A stretch of DNA of 25,872 nt from JBBIIC01 sp037446725 (GCA_037446725.1 JBBIIC010000026.1:1-25872), one strand, 5' to 3'. Counted from the first letter of the stretch, positions 8,642 through 17,033 are shown. Notes: generated by a model not told the origin, from the letters alone. Made by a program: numbers and translations.

Positions 8642-8872
8642 ATGAAGAAGCGACTCGTCAAGCACGGCAACAGCCGCGCGCTCGTCATCGACAAGGCAAT
8701 CCTCGACCTGTTGAAGATCGATGACGAGACGGAACTCGAGCTCACGACCGACGGTCGATCGCTGACGATCCGGCCAAGCATCGACACTGAGGAGAGAGCG
8801 GGGCGGCTTGCCGAGCTGTCAGAGCGGATCATGGAAGAGAACGACACGCTCTTTCGGAGACTCGCCGAATGA
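8642..8872 (+). CDS. AbrB/MazE/SpoVT-type antitoxin
   Basis: 76-residue protein with a swapped-hairpin DNA-binding N-terminus (MKKRLVKHGNSRALVIDKAI, residues 1-20, then LDLLKIDDETELEL and LTIRP to about residue 45). A helical acidic/basic tail (46-76) likely neutralises the toxin. I start at the ATG at 8642, where similarity to the family begins. In-frame ATGs at 8618 and 8624 would add a few residues, and 8618 also has a GGAGG close by. The stop overlaps the doc start as ATGA. Such antitoxins normally repress their own promoter. Confidence 0.88.
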   Translation: MKKRLVKHGNSRALVIDKAILDLLKIDDETELELTTDGRSLTIRPSIDTEERAGRLAELSERIMEENDTLFRRLAE

Positions 8873-9273
8873 GCATGGACGTCCGATTCCTCACCGTCGA
8901 TGAGGTGTTGCTCTTCCACGAGATGCAGATAGCGCGCTACGGCGGCTCAGCAGGCCTGCGGGACCGCGGCATGCTGGAGTCGGCGGTGGCGATGCCACGG
9001 GCGGGATTCGGAGGTGTCTATCTGCATGAGGATATCTTCGAGATGGCCGCCGCATACCTGTACCACATCGTGATGAACCACCCGTTCATCGATGGAAACA
9101 AACGCACCGGAGCACATGCGGCGCTCGTGTTCCTCGCCGATCATGGGTTCGCTGTCACGTTGTCCGAGAATGAGAAGTACGACCTCGTCATCGGTGTCTG
9201 CAACGGCACCGTGACCAAGCGAGCAGTGGCGAAGGCCCTGCGCTCGAGTAGCCAGCCGTTGGCGGAGAATTAG
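8869..9273 (+). CDS. doc: Death-on-curing (Doc/Fic-fold) toxin
   Basis: 134-residue Doc-family toxin. Characterised Doc phosphorylates elongation factor Tu and stops translation. The core motif is intact, HPFIDGNKRT (residues 71-80): H71 is catalytic, and the Lys in GNKR is the Doc hallmark that replaces the Gly of AMP-transferring Fic enzymes. GLRDRGMLESAVAMPRAGFGG (29-49) is the other Doc signature. The ATG overlaps the antitoxin TGA by 4 nt; a second ATG at 8875 is possible. The partner is AbrB-like, not Phd. The gene is convergent with the HEAT-repeat gene and separated from it by a hairpin. Confidence 0.93.
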   Translation: MSMDVRFLTVDEVLLFHEMQIARYGGSAGLRDRGMLESAVAMPRAGFGGVYLHEDIFEMAAAYLYHIVMNHPFIDGNKRTGAHAALVFLADHGFAVTLSENEKYDLVIGVCNGTVTKRAVAKALRSSSQPLAEN

Positions 9274-9290
9274 CGGGAGCCGAAGACGAT

Positions 9291-9319
9291 CGCCCGGCCG
9301 GAATCAGTCCGGCCGGGCG
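9291..9319. terminator. Bidirectional hairpin between doc and the HEAT gene
   Basis: A perfect 12-bp stem, CGCCCGGCCGGA (9291-9302), pairs with TCCGGCCGGGCG (9308-9319) around an ATCAG loop. It lies in the 52-nt gap of two convergent genes. There is no clear U-tract on either strand, so termination strength is uncertain. Confidence 0.7.
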
Positions 9320-9325
9320 CGACCC

Positions 9326-9994
9326 CTACTCGGCCTTCTTTCTGGCGCGCGCCCGGCCCTTCTTGGGCGCGCATGCGACGATGCGCCGAGCACGCTGGCC
9401 AATGAGGCCCTTGGCGTGCTCGGCGTCGAAGAGCATGCGCTCGGCGGCGGCGAGCTTCACCTCGTCGCCAGCCTCGCCGCTCACGAGTCGGATCACCCCG
9501 ATGAGCATCGCGGGGAACTCCGGGTCGCCGTGGTAGACGCGGATGGCCTCGTCGATGAGCGGCCAGACCTTCTCGGAGCGCCGCGCGGTGGTCGCGCCGT
9601 ACGCGGTAAGCAGCCGGAACGCGGCAAGTCGCACCACGCCCGACTCGGCATCGTGCAGCGCGGTGGTCGCAGGAGCGATGGCCTTGTCGGCCACGCGCGC
9701 ATCGACCGCCACGACCTTCTCGAGCGTGCCGAGTATCTCCCAGCGCGTCTGCGCCTCTGGGCGGTCGAGCGCGTCGGCGAGCTCAGCCCCGCACGTCTTG
9801 AGCACTGCCGGGTCCTTGATCGCGAGCGCGTGAAGCGCGCGCGCCGCAGCGACCCTCTGCGTGCGGTTGTCGCCTGAGAGCGCCTCGAGCAGCACGCCCA
9901 TGACCTTCTTGCTCTGTGCGGCCCTGGCCGCGAGCTCTTCTTTGTCCTCGGCGAGTAGCTCGGCTACCACCGCCGCGTCGACCTTGGCCGCCAT
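9326..9994 (-). CDS. HEAT-repeat-like helical protein
   Basis: 222-residue protein made almost entirely of alpha-helical pairs rich in Ala and Leu. Segments such as TQRVAAARALHALAIKDP, QTRWEILGTLEKVVAVD and VVRLAAFRLLTAYGA look like successive HEAT-type repeats (about residues 35-185). The C-terminal 15 residues are Lys/Arg-rich (KKGRARARKKAE), suggesting contact with nucleic acid or an acidic partner. No catalytic motif is visible. The gene starts 12 nt after leuD and is presumably cotranscribed with leuCD, but its role is unknown. It is predicted cytoplasmic, as no signal or membrane segment is present. Confidence 0.8.
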   Translation of the reverse strand: MAAKVDAAVVAELLAEDKEELAARAAQSKKVMGVLLEALSGDNRTQRVAAARALHALAIKDPAVLKTCGAELADALDRPEAQTRWEILGTLEKVVAVDARVADKAIAPATTALHDAESGVVRLAAFRLLTAYGATTARRSEKVWPLIDEAIRVYHGDPEFPAMLIGVIRLVSGEAGDEVKLAAAERMLFDAEHAKGLIGQRARRIVACAPKKGRARARKKAE

Positions 9995-10006
9995 CGGCCA
10001 GACCCC

Positions 10007-10507
10007 CTAGAGGTTGAACCCGCCGTGCTTCTTGAAGTGTTCCACCAGACCGCCGTCGGCAAGCAGCTGCTCCATGACCGGCGGCAGTGGCGCGAACGGT
10101 ATGTCCGTATCCTTCGTCGCGTTGCGCACGACGCCTGCATGCAGGTCGACCACGAGCTCATCGCCGTCCTCGATCAGATCGGTATCGCACTCGACCACCG
10201 GAAGACCGGTGTTGATCGCGTTGCGGTAGAAGATACGCGCGAAGCTCTTCGCGAGCACCGCGCGGGTGTTGCTGTGGATGAGCACGAGCGGCGCCTGCTC
10301 GCGGCTCGACCCCATGCCGAAGTTCTTGCCGGCGACAAGGAAGCCGCCCGCGGGCCGTACCTTCTCGTAGTAGTCCGGGTCGAGGTCTTCCATGGCATGG
10401 ACCGCCATGGCTTCCATGTCCGCGGACTTGAACTTGTACTTGCCGCTGATGATGTAGTCGGTGTTGATGTCGTCGCCGTACTTGAAGGCCTTGGCCTTGA
10501 GTTCCAT
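10007..10507 (-). CDS. leuD: Aconitase-family small (swivel) subunit, LeuD-like
   Basis: Small subunit of a two-part isopropylmalate isomerase or homoaconitase-type dehydratase. At 166 residues it matches the short archaeal/clostridial type. GDDINTDYIISGKY (11-24) and the phosphate/carboxylate-binding GMGSSREQA (64-72) are conserved. The specificity loop after GDDINTD reads SGKYKFKS, where well-studied LeuD proteins usually have a YLV- or YLR-like sequence, so the substrate is uncertain. The ATG is preceded by GGGGAG. The gene follows leuC after 24 nt and precedes the HEAT gene by 12 nt, forming one operon. Confidence 0.93.
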   Translation of the reverse strand: MELKAKAFKYGDDINTDYIISGKYKFKSADMEAMAVHAMEDLDPDYYEKVRPAGGFLVAGKNFGMGSSREQAPLVLIHSNTRAVLAKSFARIFYRNAINTGLPVVECDTDLIEDGDELVVDLHAGVVRNATKDTDIPFAPLPPVMEQLLADGGLVEHFKKHGGFNL

Positions 10508-10531
10508 CGCTGCTCTCCCCTGCTTCCCGGC

Positions 10532-11800
10532 TTACCCGAAGTACTTCCGCGGGTCGGTGATGACGCCCTCGATCACCGAGGCGGCCACCGTGGCGGGGCT
10601 GCCGAGGTAGATGAACGCGTTGCTGTTGCCCATGCGGCCTTTGAAGTTGCGGTTGGCCGTCGAGATGACGTTCTCACCGTCGCTCGGCACGCCGTTGTGG
10701 GTGCCCACACACGGGCCGCAGCCCGGGGTGACGACCGCGGCGCCCGCCTCGACGAGCGCCTGGATGTAGCCGGCGGCCATCGCGTCGAGGTAGATCTGTT
10801 TGGAGGCGGGGGCGACAATGAAGCGCACGTCGGAGTGTACGCGGCGTCCGCGAAGGATCCCGGCCGCGATGGCGAGGTCCTCGAGGCGGCCGTTCGTGCA
10901 CGTGCCGAGCATGCCCTGCGCGATCGGCGTGCCAGCGACCTCCTCGATGGGCGCGACGTTGTCGACCGCGTGCGGCTTGGCGATCTGCGGGCCGACGGTG
11001 CTCGCGTCGATGACGACCTCGCTCGCGTAGACCGCGTCGGCGTCAGGCTCGACCGGCGCGGGCTCGCGCTCGCTGCGACCGTCGTACCAGGCGAGCGTCT
11101 TGGCGTCGGCCTTCATCAAGCCCGCCTTCGCGCCGACCTCGATCGCCATGTTGCTTATCGTCATGCGGGCCTCCACCGACATCGCGTCGATGACCGGACC
11201 GTGGAACTCGATGGCCTCATAGGTCGCGCCGTCGACACCGATCTTGCCGGCCAGGTACAGGACCAGGTCCTTGCTGAAGACGCCGGGCTGCAGCGCCCCG
11301 CTGTAGATGACCTTCATCGTGTCGGGCACCTTGAACCAGAGTTTGCCCGAGGCCATCGCCGCCGCGCCGTCGGTGCTGCCCACGCCGGTGGAAAAGACGT
11401 TGACCGCCCCGTACGTGCAGGTATGCGAGTCGCAGCCGACCATCAGATCGCCCGGCACCACGTGACCGTGTTCCGGAACCACCTGGTGGCACACGCCCTC
11501 GCCGATGTCGTAGATGTGCGCGCCGGTCTTCTTGCCGAACTCGCGCATCATCGTGTGCAGCGCGCTCACGCCCTCCAGGGGGCTCGGCGAGGAGTGGTCG
11601 ATGACGAGCGCAACCTTGTCGGGATCGAAGACACCGTCGGCGCCCATCGCTTCGAGTGCGCGGATGGCCAGCGGCGAGGTGCCGTCCTGCCCCATGACGA
11701 AGTCGACGTCCGCGATGACGATGTCGCCTGCGCGTGCATCGGTTCCCGAGTGGGCCGAGAAGATCTTCTCGGCGATGGTCTTACCGGAAATCGTGATCAC
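10532..11800 (-). CDS. leuC: Aconitase-family large subunit, LeuC/homoaconitase-like
   Basis: 422-residue [4Fe-4S] subunit that isomerises a 2-hydroxy acid (isopropylmalate in the leucine pathway). The cluster cysteines are C301 in GTCTNGR plus C361 and C364 in GCGPCVGTHNG. VGCDSHTCTYGAVN (121-134) and EARMTISNMAIEVGAKAG (210-227) are conserved. The length and the IDHSSPSPLEG segment match the short homoaconitase/archaeal LeuC group, not the roughly 470-residue enterobacterial form. The start is GTG at 11800, but GGGAGG touches this GTG with no spacer. Nothing better is in frame upstream, so the start codon deserves checking. The first gene of leuC-leuD-HEAT. Confidence 0.93.
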   Translation of the reverse strand: MITISGKTIAEKIFSAHSGTDARAGDIVIADVDFVMGQDGTSPLAIRALEAMGADGVFDPDKVALVIDHSSPSPLEGVSALHTMMREFGKKTGAHIYDIGEGVCHQVVPEHGHVVPGDLMVGCDSHTCTYGAVNVFSTGVGSTDGAAAMASGKLWFKVPDTMKVIYSGALQPGVFSKDLVLYLAGKIGVDGATYEAIEFHGPVIDAMSVEARMTISNMAIEVGAKAGLMKADAKTLAWYDGRSEREPAPVEPDADAVYASEVVIDASTVGPQIAKPHAVDNVAPIEEVAGTPIAQGMLGTCTNGRLEDLAIAAGILRGRRVHSDVRFIVAPASKQIYLDAMAAGYIQALVEAGAAVVTPGCGPCVGTHNGVPSDGENVISTANRNFKGRMGNSNAFIYLGSPATVAASVIEGVITDPRKYFG

Positions 11801-11890
11801 CCTCCCGATCTGTCGGACGTGGTCCGCCGGTGTGGCGACGCGCGCACCACGGGCACGGCGGCGCCGCTGCGGCCTTCGGCGTAGACGCGT

Positions 11891-11896
11891 ATTCTA
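11891..11896 (-). promoter_or_regulatory. Candidate -10 box of leuC
   Basis: TAGAAT (11896-11891) lies 91 nt before the leuC GTG in the 217-nt divergent gap to acuC. The -35 is weak. No T-box motif is seen in this leader, unlike that of ilvD. Confidence 0.4.
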
Positions 11897-12017
11897 CGAC
11901 ACGCCGGGTACGCACGCCACACGGCCCCGCGCGTACGCTCTGTGTACCCTGCGATCGTCGAGCGGTAGCACGCGCGCCGGTCGAGGGTACGAACCTCGCA
12001 GAGAGCGGGAGGCACCC

Positions 12018-13184
12018 ATGAGTTGCACGCTGGTCTATAACGACGCGATGGCCGCCTACGACTTCGGGGCGAGCCACCCGCTCAAGCCCGAGCGCTTCAC
12101 CCTCACGGTCGACCTCATGCGCGCCTACGGCCTGATCGCCCCCGATGGCGGGCCGATCAGCGCGCTCGAGGCCGTCGAGCCGGCGACCGATGCCGAGCTG
12201 ATCCTCGTGCACGACCCGGCCTATCTCAACATCGTGCGCGAGGCGTCCGCCGATCCGAGCCGGTTCACCTGGCGCACGAAGCGCGGCATCGGGCCCGGAG
12301 ACACGCCCGCGGCGCCCGGCCTGCACGAAGCCTCGGCGCTCATCGCCGGGGGGTCGATCGCGGCGCTCCGGCTCGCGCTCGAGAGCGACGGCGCCGTGAG
12401 GCCGTTCGCGGTGGCGGGCGGGCTGCACCACGCGCACCACGACCGCGCCGCGGGATTCTGCGTCTACAACGACCCCGCGGTGGCGATCGCCGTCGCTGTG
12501 GCCGAGCGGCCCGGCCTGAAGGTCGCCTACCTCGACATCGACGCGCATCACGGCGACGGCGTGCAGGAGGCCTTCTACGGCGAGCCCCGGGTGCTCACGA
12601 TCTCGCTCCACGAGTCGGGGCGCTACCTCTACCCCGGCACCGGGCGCGAGCGCGAGATCGGCGAGGGGGCGGGCGCCGGCTTCGCGCTCAACGTGCCGCT
12701 CCCGCCCTTCGCCGATGCGGCCTGCTACGAACTCGCTTTCGATGAGGTCGTCGCGCCCGCACTCACCGCCTTCGCTCCCGACGTCCTCGTCGCGCAGTGC
12801 GGCGCCGATGCGCACCATGCCGACCCCCTCACCCACCTCGGCCTGACGCTCGTCGGGATGCGCGGTCTGTACGAGCGCATCGTCGAGCTCGCCGGCGAGA
12901 CGTGCGGCGGACGTCTCGTGTGCACGGGGGGCGGCGGCTACGGCACGTACTCGGCGGTGCCACGGGCTTGGACGCTGCTTGCGGCGACGCTTGCCGGGGT
13001 CGATGTTCCCGAGGAGCTGCCCGAGTCGTGGCGGGAGCGTTCGCAGGGGCTCTCCGGGGTCCCCGCGCCGCTCACTCTGACCGGCGAGTACCCGCCACCG
13101 CACGCCGTCGAGACAGAACCTCTGCTGGAAGCGACGCGCTCGACGATCCGGAAGGTGCGTCAGGCCTCGGAGCTGCTGTCCTGA
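12018..13184 (+). CDS. acuC: AcuC-type histone deacetylase family protein
   Basis: Zn2+-dependent deacylase of the class I HDAC fold, 388 residues. Bacterial AcuC removes acetyl groups from acetyl-CoA synthetase. Zinc ligands are D175 and H177 in YLDIDAHHGDG and D264 in CGADAHH. The catalytic histidine pair is in GGLHHAHHDRAAGF (H140/H141), and the transition-state tyrosine is Y308 in GGGGYGTYS. The start is the ATG at 12018, preceded by GGGAGG 5 nt upstream. The frame is open further upstream but without family similarity. The 3' end overlaps the convergent yihY-like gene by 25 nt. The acuA/acsA partners are not in the window, so the physiological substrate is inferred. Confidence 0.92.
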   Translation: MSCTLVYNDAMAAYDFGASHPLKPERFTLTVDLMRAYGLIAPDGGPISALEAVEPATDAELILVHDPAYLNIVREASADPSRFTWRTKRGIGPGDTPAAPGLHEASALIAGGSIAALRLALESDGAVRPFAVAGGLHHAHHDRAAGFCVYNDPAVAIAVAVAERPGLKVAYLDIDAHHGDGVQEAFYGEPRVLTISLHESGRYLYPGTGREREIGEGAGAGFALNVPLPPFADAACYELAFDEVVAPALTAFAPDVLVAQCGADAHHADPLTHLGLTLVGMRGLYERIVELAGETCGGRLVCTGGGGYGTYSAVPRAWTLLAATLAGVDVPEELPESWRERSQGLSGVPAPLTLTGEYPPPHAVETEPLLEATRSTIRKVRQASELLS

Positions 13185-14086
13185 ACCTTCCGGGCGCGCG
13201 TCCCTCTCCGGCGCGCCGACCACACGTGCGTGAACTCGGCGCCGAAGAGCAGGACCTGCGTGCTGTAGTAGAGCCACACGAGCACCACCGCGACCGACCC
13301 CGCCGCCCCGTACAGCGACCCGACGCTGCTTCGTCCGACGTAGACGCCGAGCACGGCCGAGCCGACCGTGAACAGGACGGCCGTGACGAGCGCGCCGACA
13401 ACCGTGTCGCGCCAATCGACCCGCCGGTCCGGAAGCACGGTGAACAGGACGCCGAAGAGCAGCGCCGTGCCGAGCAGGGACACTCCCTTCTCGGTCACCC
13501 AGTCCAGGCCCCCGAACGCGGGCAGCCACGCGCCGAGCAGGCGCGCGAGTCCGAGACTGAGCACGGTGAGCGCGACGAGCAGCGCACCGATGATCAGCAC
13601 CGCGAGGAACGCCCACCCGCGGCGACGCACCATGTGCCGGAAGTCCTCGGGACGCGGGCGGATCCCCCACGCGATGTTGAGCGCCGCCTGGAGCTGGCTG
13701 AACGCGGCACTCGCACCGAACAGCGCTATGAGCGTGCCGACGATGGCGGTCGCCGTCGCTGTCCCGTCCGGAGAGGCCGTGACCTGCAGGAGGATCTGGT
13801 TGACCACGGTGGCTCCGGCTTCGCCGAACACGTTGTAAGTGGCGCTGATGAGGGAGTTACGCACCTCGGCCTGCTCGAACAGCCGACCGGCGAGCGTCAC
13901 GGCCACGATCAGCAGAGGGGCAAGCGCGATCAGAAGGTAGTACGCGAGAGCCGCCGCGAGACGCGGCGCGCCGTCCTCGAGGAACTCGTCAAGCGTGCGG
14001 GCGGTGATCTCTACGAACGCCCGCAGCGGACCCGGGAACCGGGTGACGAACGCAGGCAGCTCGGGGACCCTGCGCGTCTCAGTCAT
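13160..14086 (-). CDS. YihY/BrkB-family inner membrane protein
   Basis: 308-residue integral membrane protein of the YihY/virulence factor BrkB family, once called ribonuclease BN but without nuclease motifs. About six hydrophobic helices are visible: ALAYYLLIALAPLLIVAVTLAG, ATAIVGTLIALFGASAAF, AFLAVLIIGALLVALTVL, GTALLFGVLFTVLP, VVGALVTAVLFTVGSAVLG and VAVVLVWLYYSTQVLLFGAEF. The family signature GAPRLAAALAYY precedes helix 1, and the C-terminus is basic. It is the last gene of a minus-strand operon. The start overlaps the upstream metallopeptidase gene by 8 nt, and the end overlaps acuC tail-to-tail. The transported or bound substrate is unknown. Confidence 0.9.
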   Translation of the reverse strand: MTETRRVPELPAFVTRFPGPLRAFVEITARTLDEFLEDGAPRLAAALAYYLLIALAPLLIVAVTLAGRLFEQAEVRNSLISATYNVFGEAGATVVNQILLQVTASPDGTATATAIVGTLIALFGASAAFSQLQAALNIAWGIRPRPEDFRHMVRRRGWAFLAVLIIGALLVALTVLSLGLARLLGAWLPAFGGLDWVTEKGVSLLGTALLFGVLFTVLPDRRVDWRDTVVGALVTAVLFTVGSAVLGVYVGRSSVGSLYGAAGSVAVVLVWLYYSTQVLLFGAEFTHVWSARRRGTRARKVQDSSSEA

Positions 14087-14852
14087 CGGCCCACACCGGC
14101 ACGAGGTGCCGGGCGCCGCGCAGCTCGGCGCGGGCCTCCTTCGCGTCGGGGATGACCGACTCGAGCATGGACCAAAAACGCGAAGAGTGATCGGGCACCC
14201 TGAGGTGCACGAGCTCGTGCGCGAGCACGTAGCCGACGAGGTGTGGCGGGAGGAAGAGCAGGTTGCGGTTGAGCGAGACGGTCCCGCGGGCCGAACAGCT
14301 CCCCCACCGCGTCCGCTGCCCGCGGACGACGACGCGAGAGGCCCTCACGCCGGTCCCGGACGCGGTCTGCTCGAGGAGTGCCGGGAGGACGTATCGCGCG
14401 GTGCGGTCCCTCCAGCGGCGCAACGCGGCGATGCGCGCGGCCGCGTCGGCACCACCGGTGACGGTGAGCACGCCGTCGCGCTCGCGGGCGACGGCGGCGC
14501 GCCCGGCACCCGAGGCCGTCCCGGGCTCGTAGCGCACCGGTAGCGCCCGCGAGATCGCCCGCACGTCGATGACGTCGGGAAGCCAGCCGTCGGGGCCAGC
14601 AAGGTAGTCCTCCCGCCGGACGGCCACCTCGGCGAGAGCTCGCGTGGCCCAGGCAGAGCGCTCGGCGACGGCGCGCGCGGCCATCGCATCGGGTGCTCCG
14701 GCCGGCAACGTCACGACGAGCCCGTCTTTCGCGGTGACCGACAGGCGGATGCGCCGCGCGCGGGTGCTGCGGCGCACGGCGTACTCGGGGAGCGTGCCGC
14801 GCTCGCTCGCGGATACTCCCGCGTACCGCTGTCCGGTTCCGCCCACCGCCAC
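14079..14852 (-). CDS. YgjP-like zinc metallopeptidase (DUF45, COG1451)
   Basis: Predicted zinc metalloprotein of 257 residues. The C-terminal core has the family pattern: TRWGSCSARGTVSLN (181-195), then the zinc site AHELVHLRVPDHSSRFW (211-227) with H212, E213, H216 and a distal D221-H222. The N-terminal half (YAVRRSTRARRIRLSV) is the typical beta-rich entry of the family. The function is uncertain; relatives are annotated as M48-type peptidase or UTP pyrophosphatase. GTG at 14852 lies 3 nt after the rlmL stop. A second in-frame GTG at 14846 has better spacing to GAGG and may be the true start (255 residues). Its stop overlaps the yihY-like start. Confidence 0.88.
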   Translation of the reverse strand: MAVGGTGQRYAGVSASERGTLPEYAVRRSTRARRIRLSVTAKDGLVVTLPAGAPDAMAARAVAERSAWATRALAEVAVRREDYLAGPDGWLPDVIDVRAISRALPVRYEPGTASGAGRAAVARERDGVLTVTGGADAAARIAALRRWRDRTARYVLPALLEQTASGTGVRASRVVVRGQRTRWGSCSARGTVSLNRNLLFLPPHLVGYVLAHELVHLRVPDHSSRFWSMLESVIPDAKEARAELRGARHLVPVWADD

Positions 14853-14855
14853 CCC

Positions 14856-17030
14856 TCAGTCTGTCCTCGTGATCCGCCATGCGTTGTGGATCTTCGGGTT
14901 GCGCTCGAAGTCCGCAGGGATCGTCCGGCGCGTGATGTCCTCGACCGCCACCCCTTCGAGTGTATCCGCCTGCATCCGGAAGCGGCGGAAGTTGTTCGAG
15001 AACAGCACCATCCCCTCCGGGGCGAGCAGCGGCAGGATCAGCTCGACAAGCCGAACGTGGTCGCGCTGCACGTCAAACGTGCTGTCCATGCGCTTGGAGT
15101 TCGAGAACGTGGGTGGGTCGCAGAAGACGAGGTCGAAGGGGCGCGTGCGGTCAGCGGCCGCTGTGAGCCACTCGAAGACGTCCGCGCGCTCGCGCGTGTG
15201 CGCGCCGCCGGTGAGGCCGTTGAGCAGCATGTTGCGCTCCGCCCAGTCCAGATAGGTGGAGGAGAGGTCGACGGTCGTCGTCGACGCGGCGCCGCCCGCG
15301 GCTGCGTACACGGTCGCCGCACCCGTGTAGGCGTAGAGGTTGAGGAAGCGCTTACCCGCGGCCATCTCGCGTACCATGCCGCGGGTCATGCGGTGGTCGA
15401 GGAACAATCCCGTGTCCAGGTACTCGGTCAGGTTCACCTCGAAGAGCAGGCCGCCTTCGGCAACGACCATCGTGCGGCGCACCGCGCTTCGCCTCGTGTA
15501 CTGCGCGCTGCCCCTCTGGCGCCTGCGCACCTTGAGGTAGACGTCGGCCGGTTCGATGCCGAGGACCTCGGCCACGGTCGCGACCGCCTCGTGCAGCCGT
15601 CGCTGCGCCGCCTCGGGCTCGATCGTGGCGGGCGGCGCGTACTCGGCGACGTGCGCGGCGATGCGACCCTCATCGGGGCCGGCACCCGCGTACACGTCGA
15701 CGGCGACCGCGTATTCGGGCAGGTCGGCTTCGTAGACACGATAGCAGCTCACACCGGTGCGCCGCGCCCACTTGCCGAGGTGCCGGGCGTTCTTGCGCAA
15801 CCGGTTCGCGAGCGCGGCAGAGCCCGACGCCTGTGCAGCCGGCCGCCCGGCGTCCGGCGGTGCACCAGCGGAGACCTCTGCCACGGCGACCGTGACCGGG
15901 ATGCGGCCGTTGTACGTCGCATGCTCGGCGCCCGGAGCAAGCCCTGTCACCGCGATCAGGTCCGGTGCGCCCGTGACCACGCACGCGCGCCAGCCGCCGA
16001 ACCGCTCACGCAGCGTCGAGCCGATCGCGGCGTAGAACGGTCGCAGTTCGTCGCCGGCTGAGAGGCGCTCGCCGTACGGCGGGTTGGTCGCCACCAGCCC
16101 GGGCGCCGAGCCTTTGAGCGGTGCCGCGTCCCGGACGTCCCGGTGATCGAAGCGCACGTGGCCCGAGAGTCCGGCGCGCCCCGCCGAGGCACGCGCAAGG
16201 CCGATGGCGCGACGGTCGGTGTCGCTGCCTGCGAGCAGAAGCTCGCGCGCGAGCCCCATCTGGCGACGCTCGGCGGCCTCGGCGAGCAGCCGCTCCCACG
16301 CCGCGGCGTCGTGCCCGCACCACCCGCCGAAGCCCCACCGTTCGCGCAACAGGCCGGGTGCGATGTCAAGAGCCATGAGCGCGGCCTCTAGCACGAGCGT
16401 GCCCGAGCCACAGAGCGGGTCTGCGAACCCACCGCCGGCCGCCGCGATCTCCGGCCAGCCGGCTAGCAGCAGCACTCCTGCCGCGAGGTTCTCCTTGAGC
16501 GGAGCCACGGCCTGCTTCCCGGGCGTGCGGTATCCGCGACGGTGCAGCCCGTCGCCGGCGAGATCGACGCTCACGACCGCCTTCGTGCCGCGCAGCGCGA
16601 CGTTCACGCGCACGTCGGGAGCGACGGTGTCGACGCTAGGCCGCACGCCGAAACGCTCGCGCAACCGGTCGACGATGGCGTCCTTCACCTTGAGCGTGGC
16701 GTAGCCGGTGTGGGAGATCGGCGAGCGGGAGGCGACGACATCGACGGCGAGCGTGCCCTCGGCAGGGACATGTTCCTCCCAGGGCATGCCGAGCAATCCC
16801 TCGTAAAGCGCTTCGGGGTCGGGCGCGGCGACGTCACCGAGCGCGAGCAGCGTCCGCGAGGCGACGCGCGACCACAGGCACACGCGGTAGGCGGTCTCGA
16901 GGTCTCCGGTGAACGCGACGCCGGCCTTCCCGGGACGCACACGCTTCGCGCCAAGCGCCCGCAGCTCCCCGGCCAGCACGGCCTCCAGGCCGAGCGGCAC
17001 CGGTGCGAACAGGCTGTGCTCGGTGCTCAT
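14856..17030 (-). CDS. rlmL: Bifunctional 23S rRNA guanine methyltransferase RlmKL
   Basis: 724-residue fusion of two SAM-dependent methyltransferases. In E. coli the protein methylates G2445 (N2) and G2069 (N7) of 23S rRNA. The N-terminus contains a THUMP RNA-binding region (about 50-160). The RlmL domain follows with FADPLCGSGTLVLEAA (202-217) and the catalytic NPPYGER (316-322). A second, RlmK-type domain has RFLNLYAYTGAATVYAA and FDLVFCDPPTFSNSKRM. The length matches the full-length fusion, with no part missing. It starts 3 nt after the NYN-gene stop and ends 3 nt before the metallopeptidase start, so it sits inside a tightly packed operon. Confidence 0.95.
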   Translation of the reverse strand: MSTEHSLFAPVPLGLEAVLAGELRALGAKRVRPGKAGVAFTGDLETAYRVCLWSRVASRTLLALGDVAAPDPEALYEGLLGMPWEEHVPAEGTLAVDVVASRSPISHTGYATLKVKDAIVDRLRERFGVRPSVDTVAPDVRVNVALRGTKAVVSVDLAGDGLHRRGYRTPGKQAVAPLKENLAAGVLLLAGWPEIAAAGGGFADPLCGSGTLVLEAALMALDIAPGLLRERWGFGGWCGHDAAAWERLLAEAAERRQMGLARELLLAGSDTDRRAIGLARASAGRAGLSGHVRFDHRDVRDAAPLKGSAPGLVATNPPYGERLSAGDELRPFYAAIGSTLRERFGGWRACVVTGAPDLIAVTGLAPGAEHATYNGRIPVTVAVAEVSAGAPPDAGRPAAQASGSAALANRLRKNARHLGKWARRTGVSCYRVYEADLPEYAVAVDVYAGAGPDEGRIAAHVAEYAPPATIEPEAAQRRLHEAVATVAEVLGIEPADVYLKVRRRQRGSAQYTRRSAVRRTMVVAEGGLLFEVNLTEYLDTGLFLDHRMTRGMVREMAAGKRFLNLYAYTGAATVYAAAGGAASTTTVDLSSTYLDWAERNMLLNGLTGGAHTRERADVFEWLTAAADRTRPFDLVFCDPPTFSNSKRMDSTFDVQRDHVRLVELILPLLAPEGMVLFSNNFRRFRMQADTLEGVAVEDITRRTIPADFERNPKIHNAWRITRTD

Positions 17031-17033
17031 CGG

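Noticed and set aside
10025..11884. 619-codon open frame on the plus strand opposite leuC-leuD
   Set aside because: Antisense shadow in GC-rich DNA; runs across two real genes and their gap, and has no recognisable domain.
11949..12002. tRNA-like fragment (GAGCGGTAGCA D-arm-like and GGGTACGAACC T-arm-like pieces)
   Set aside because: Only about 50 nt, no anticodon arm, and the T-loop lacks TTCGA. Probably chance hairpins in the acuC leader.
11781..13670. 629-codon open frame on the minus strand opposite acuC
   Set aside because: Covers acuC and part of the yihY-like gene with low-complexity Arg/Ala/Gly translation; no motif.
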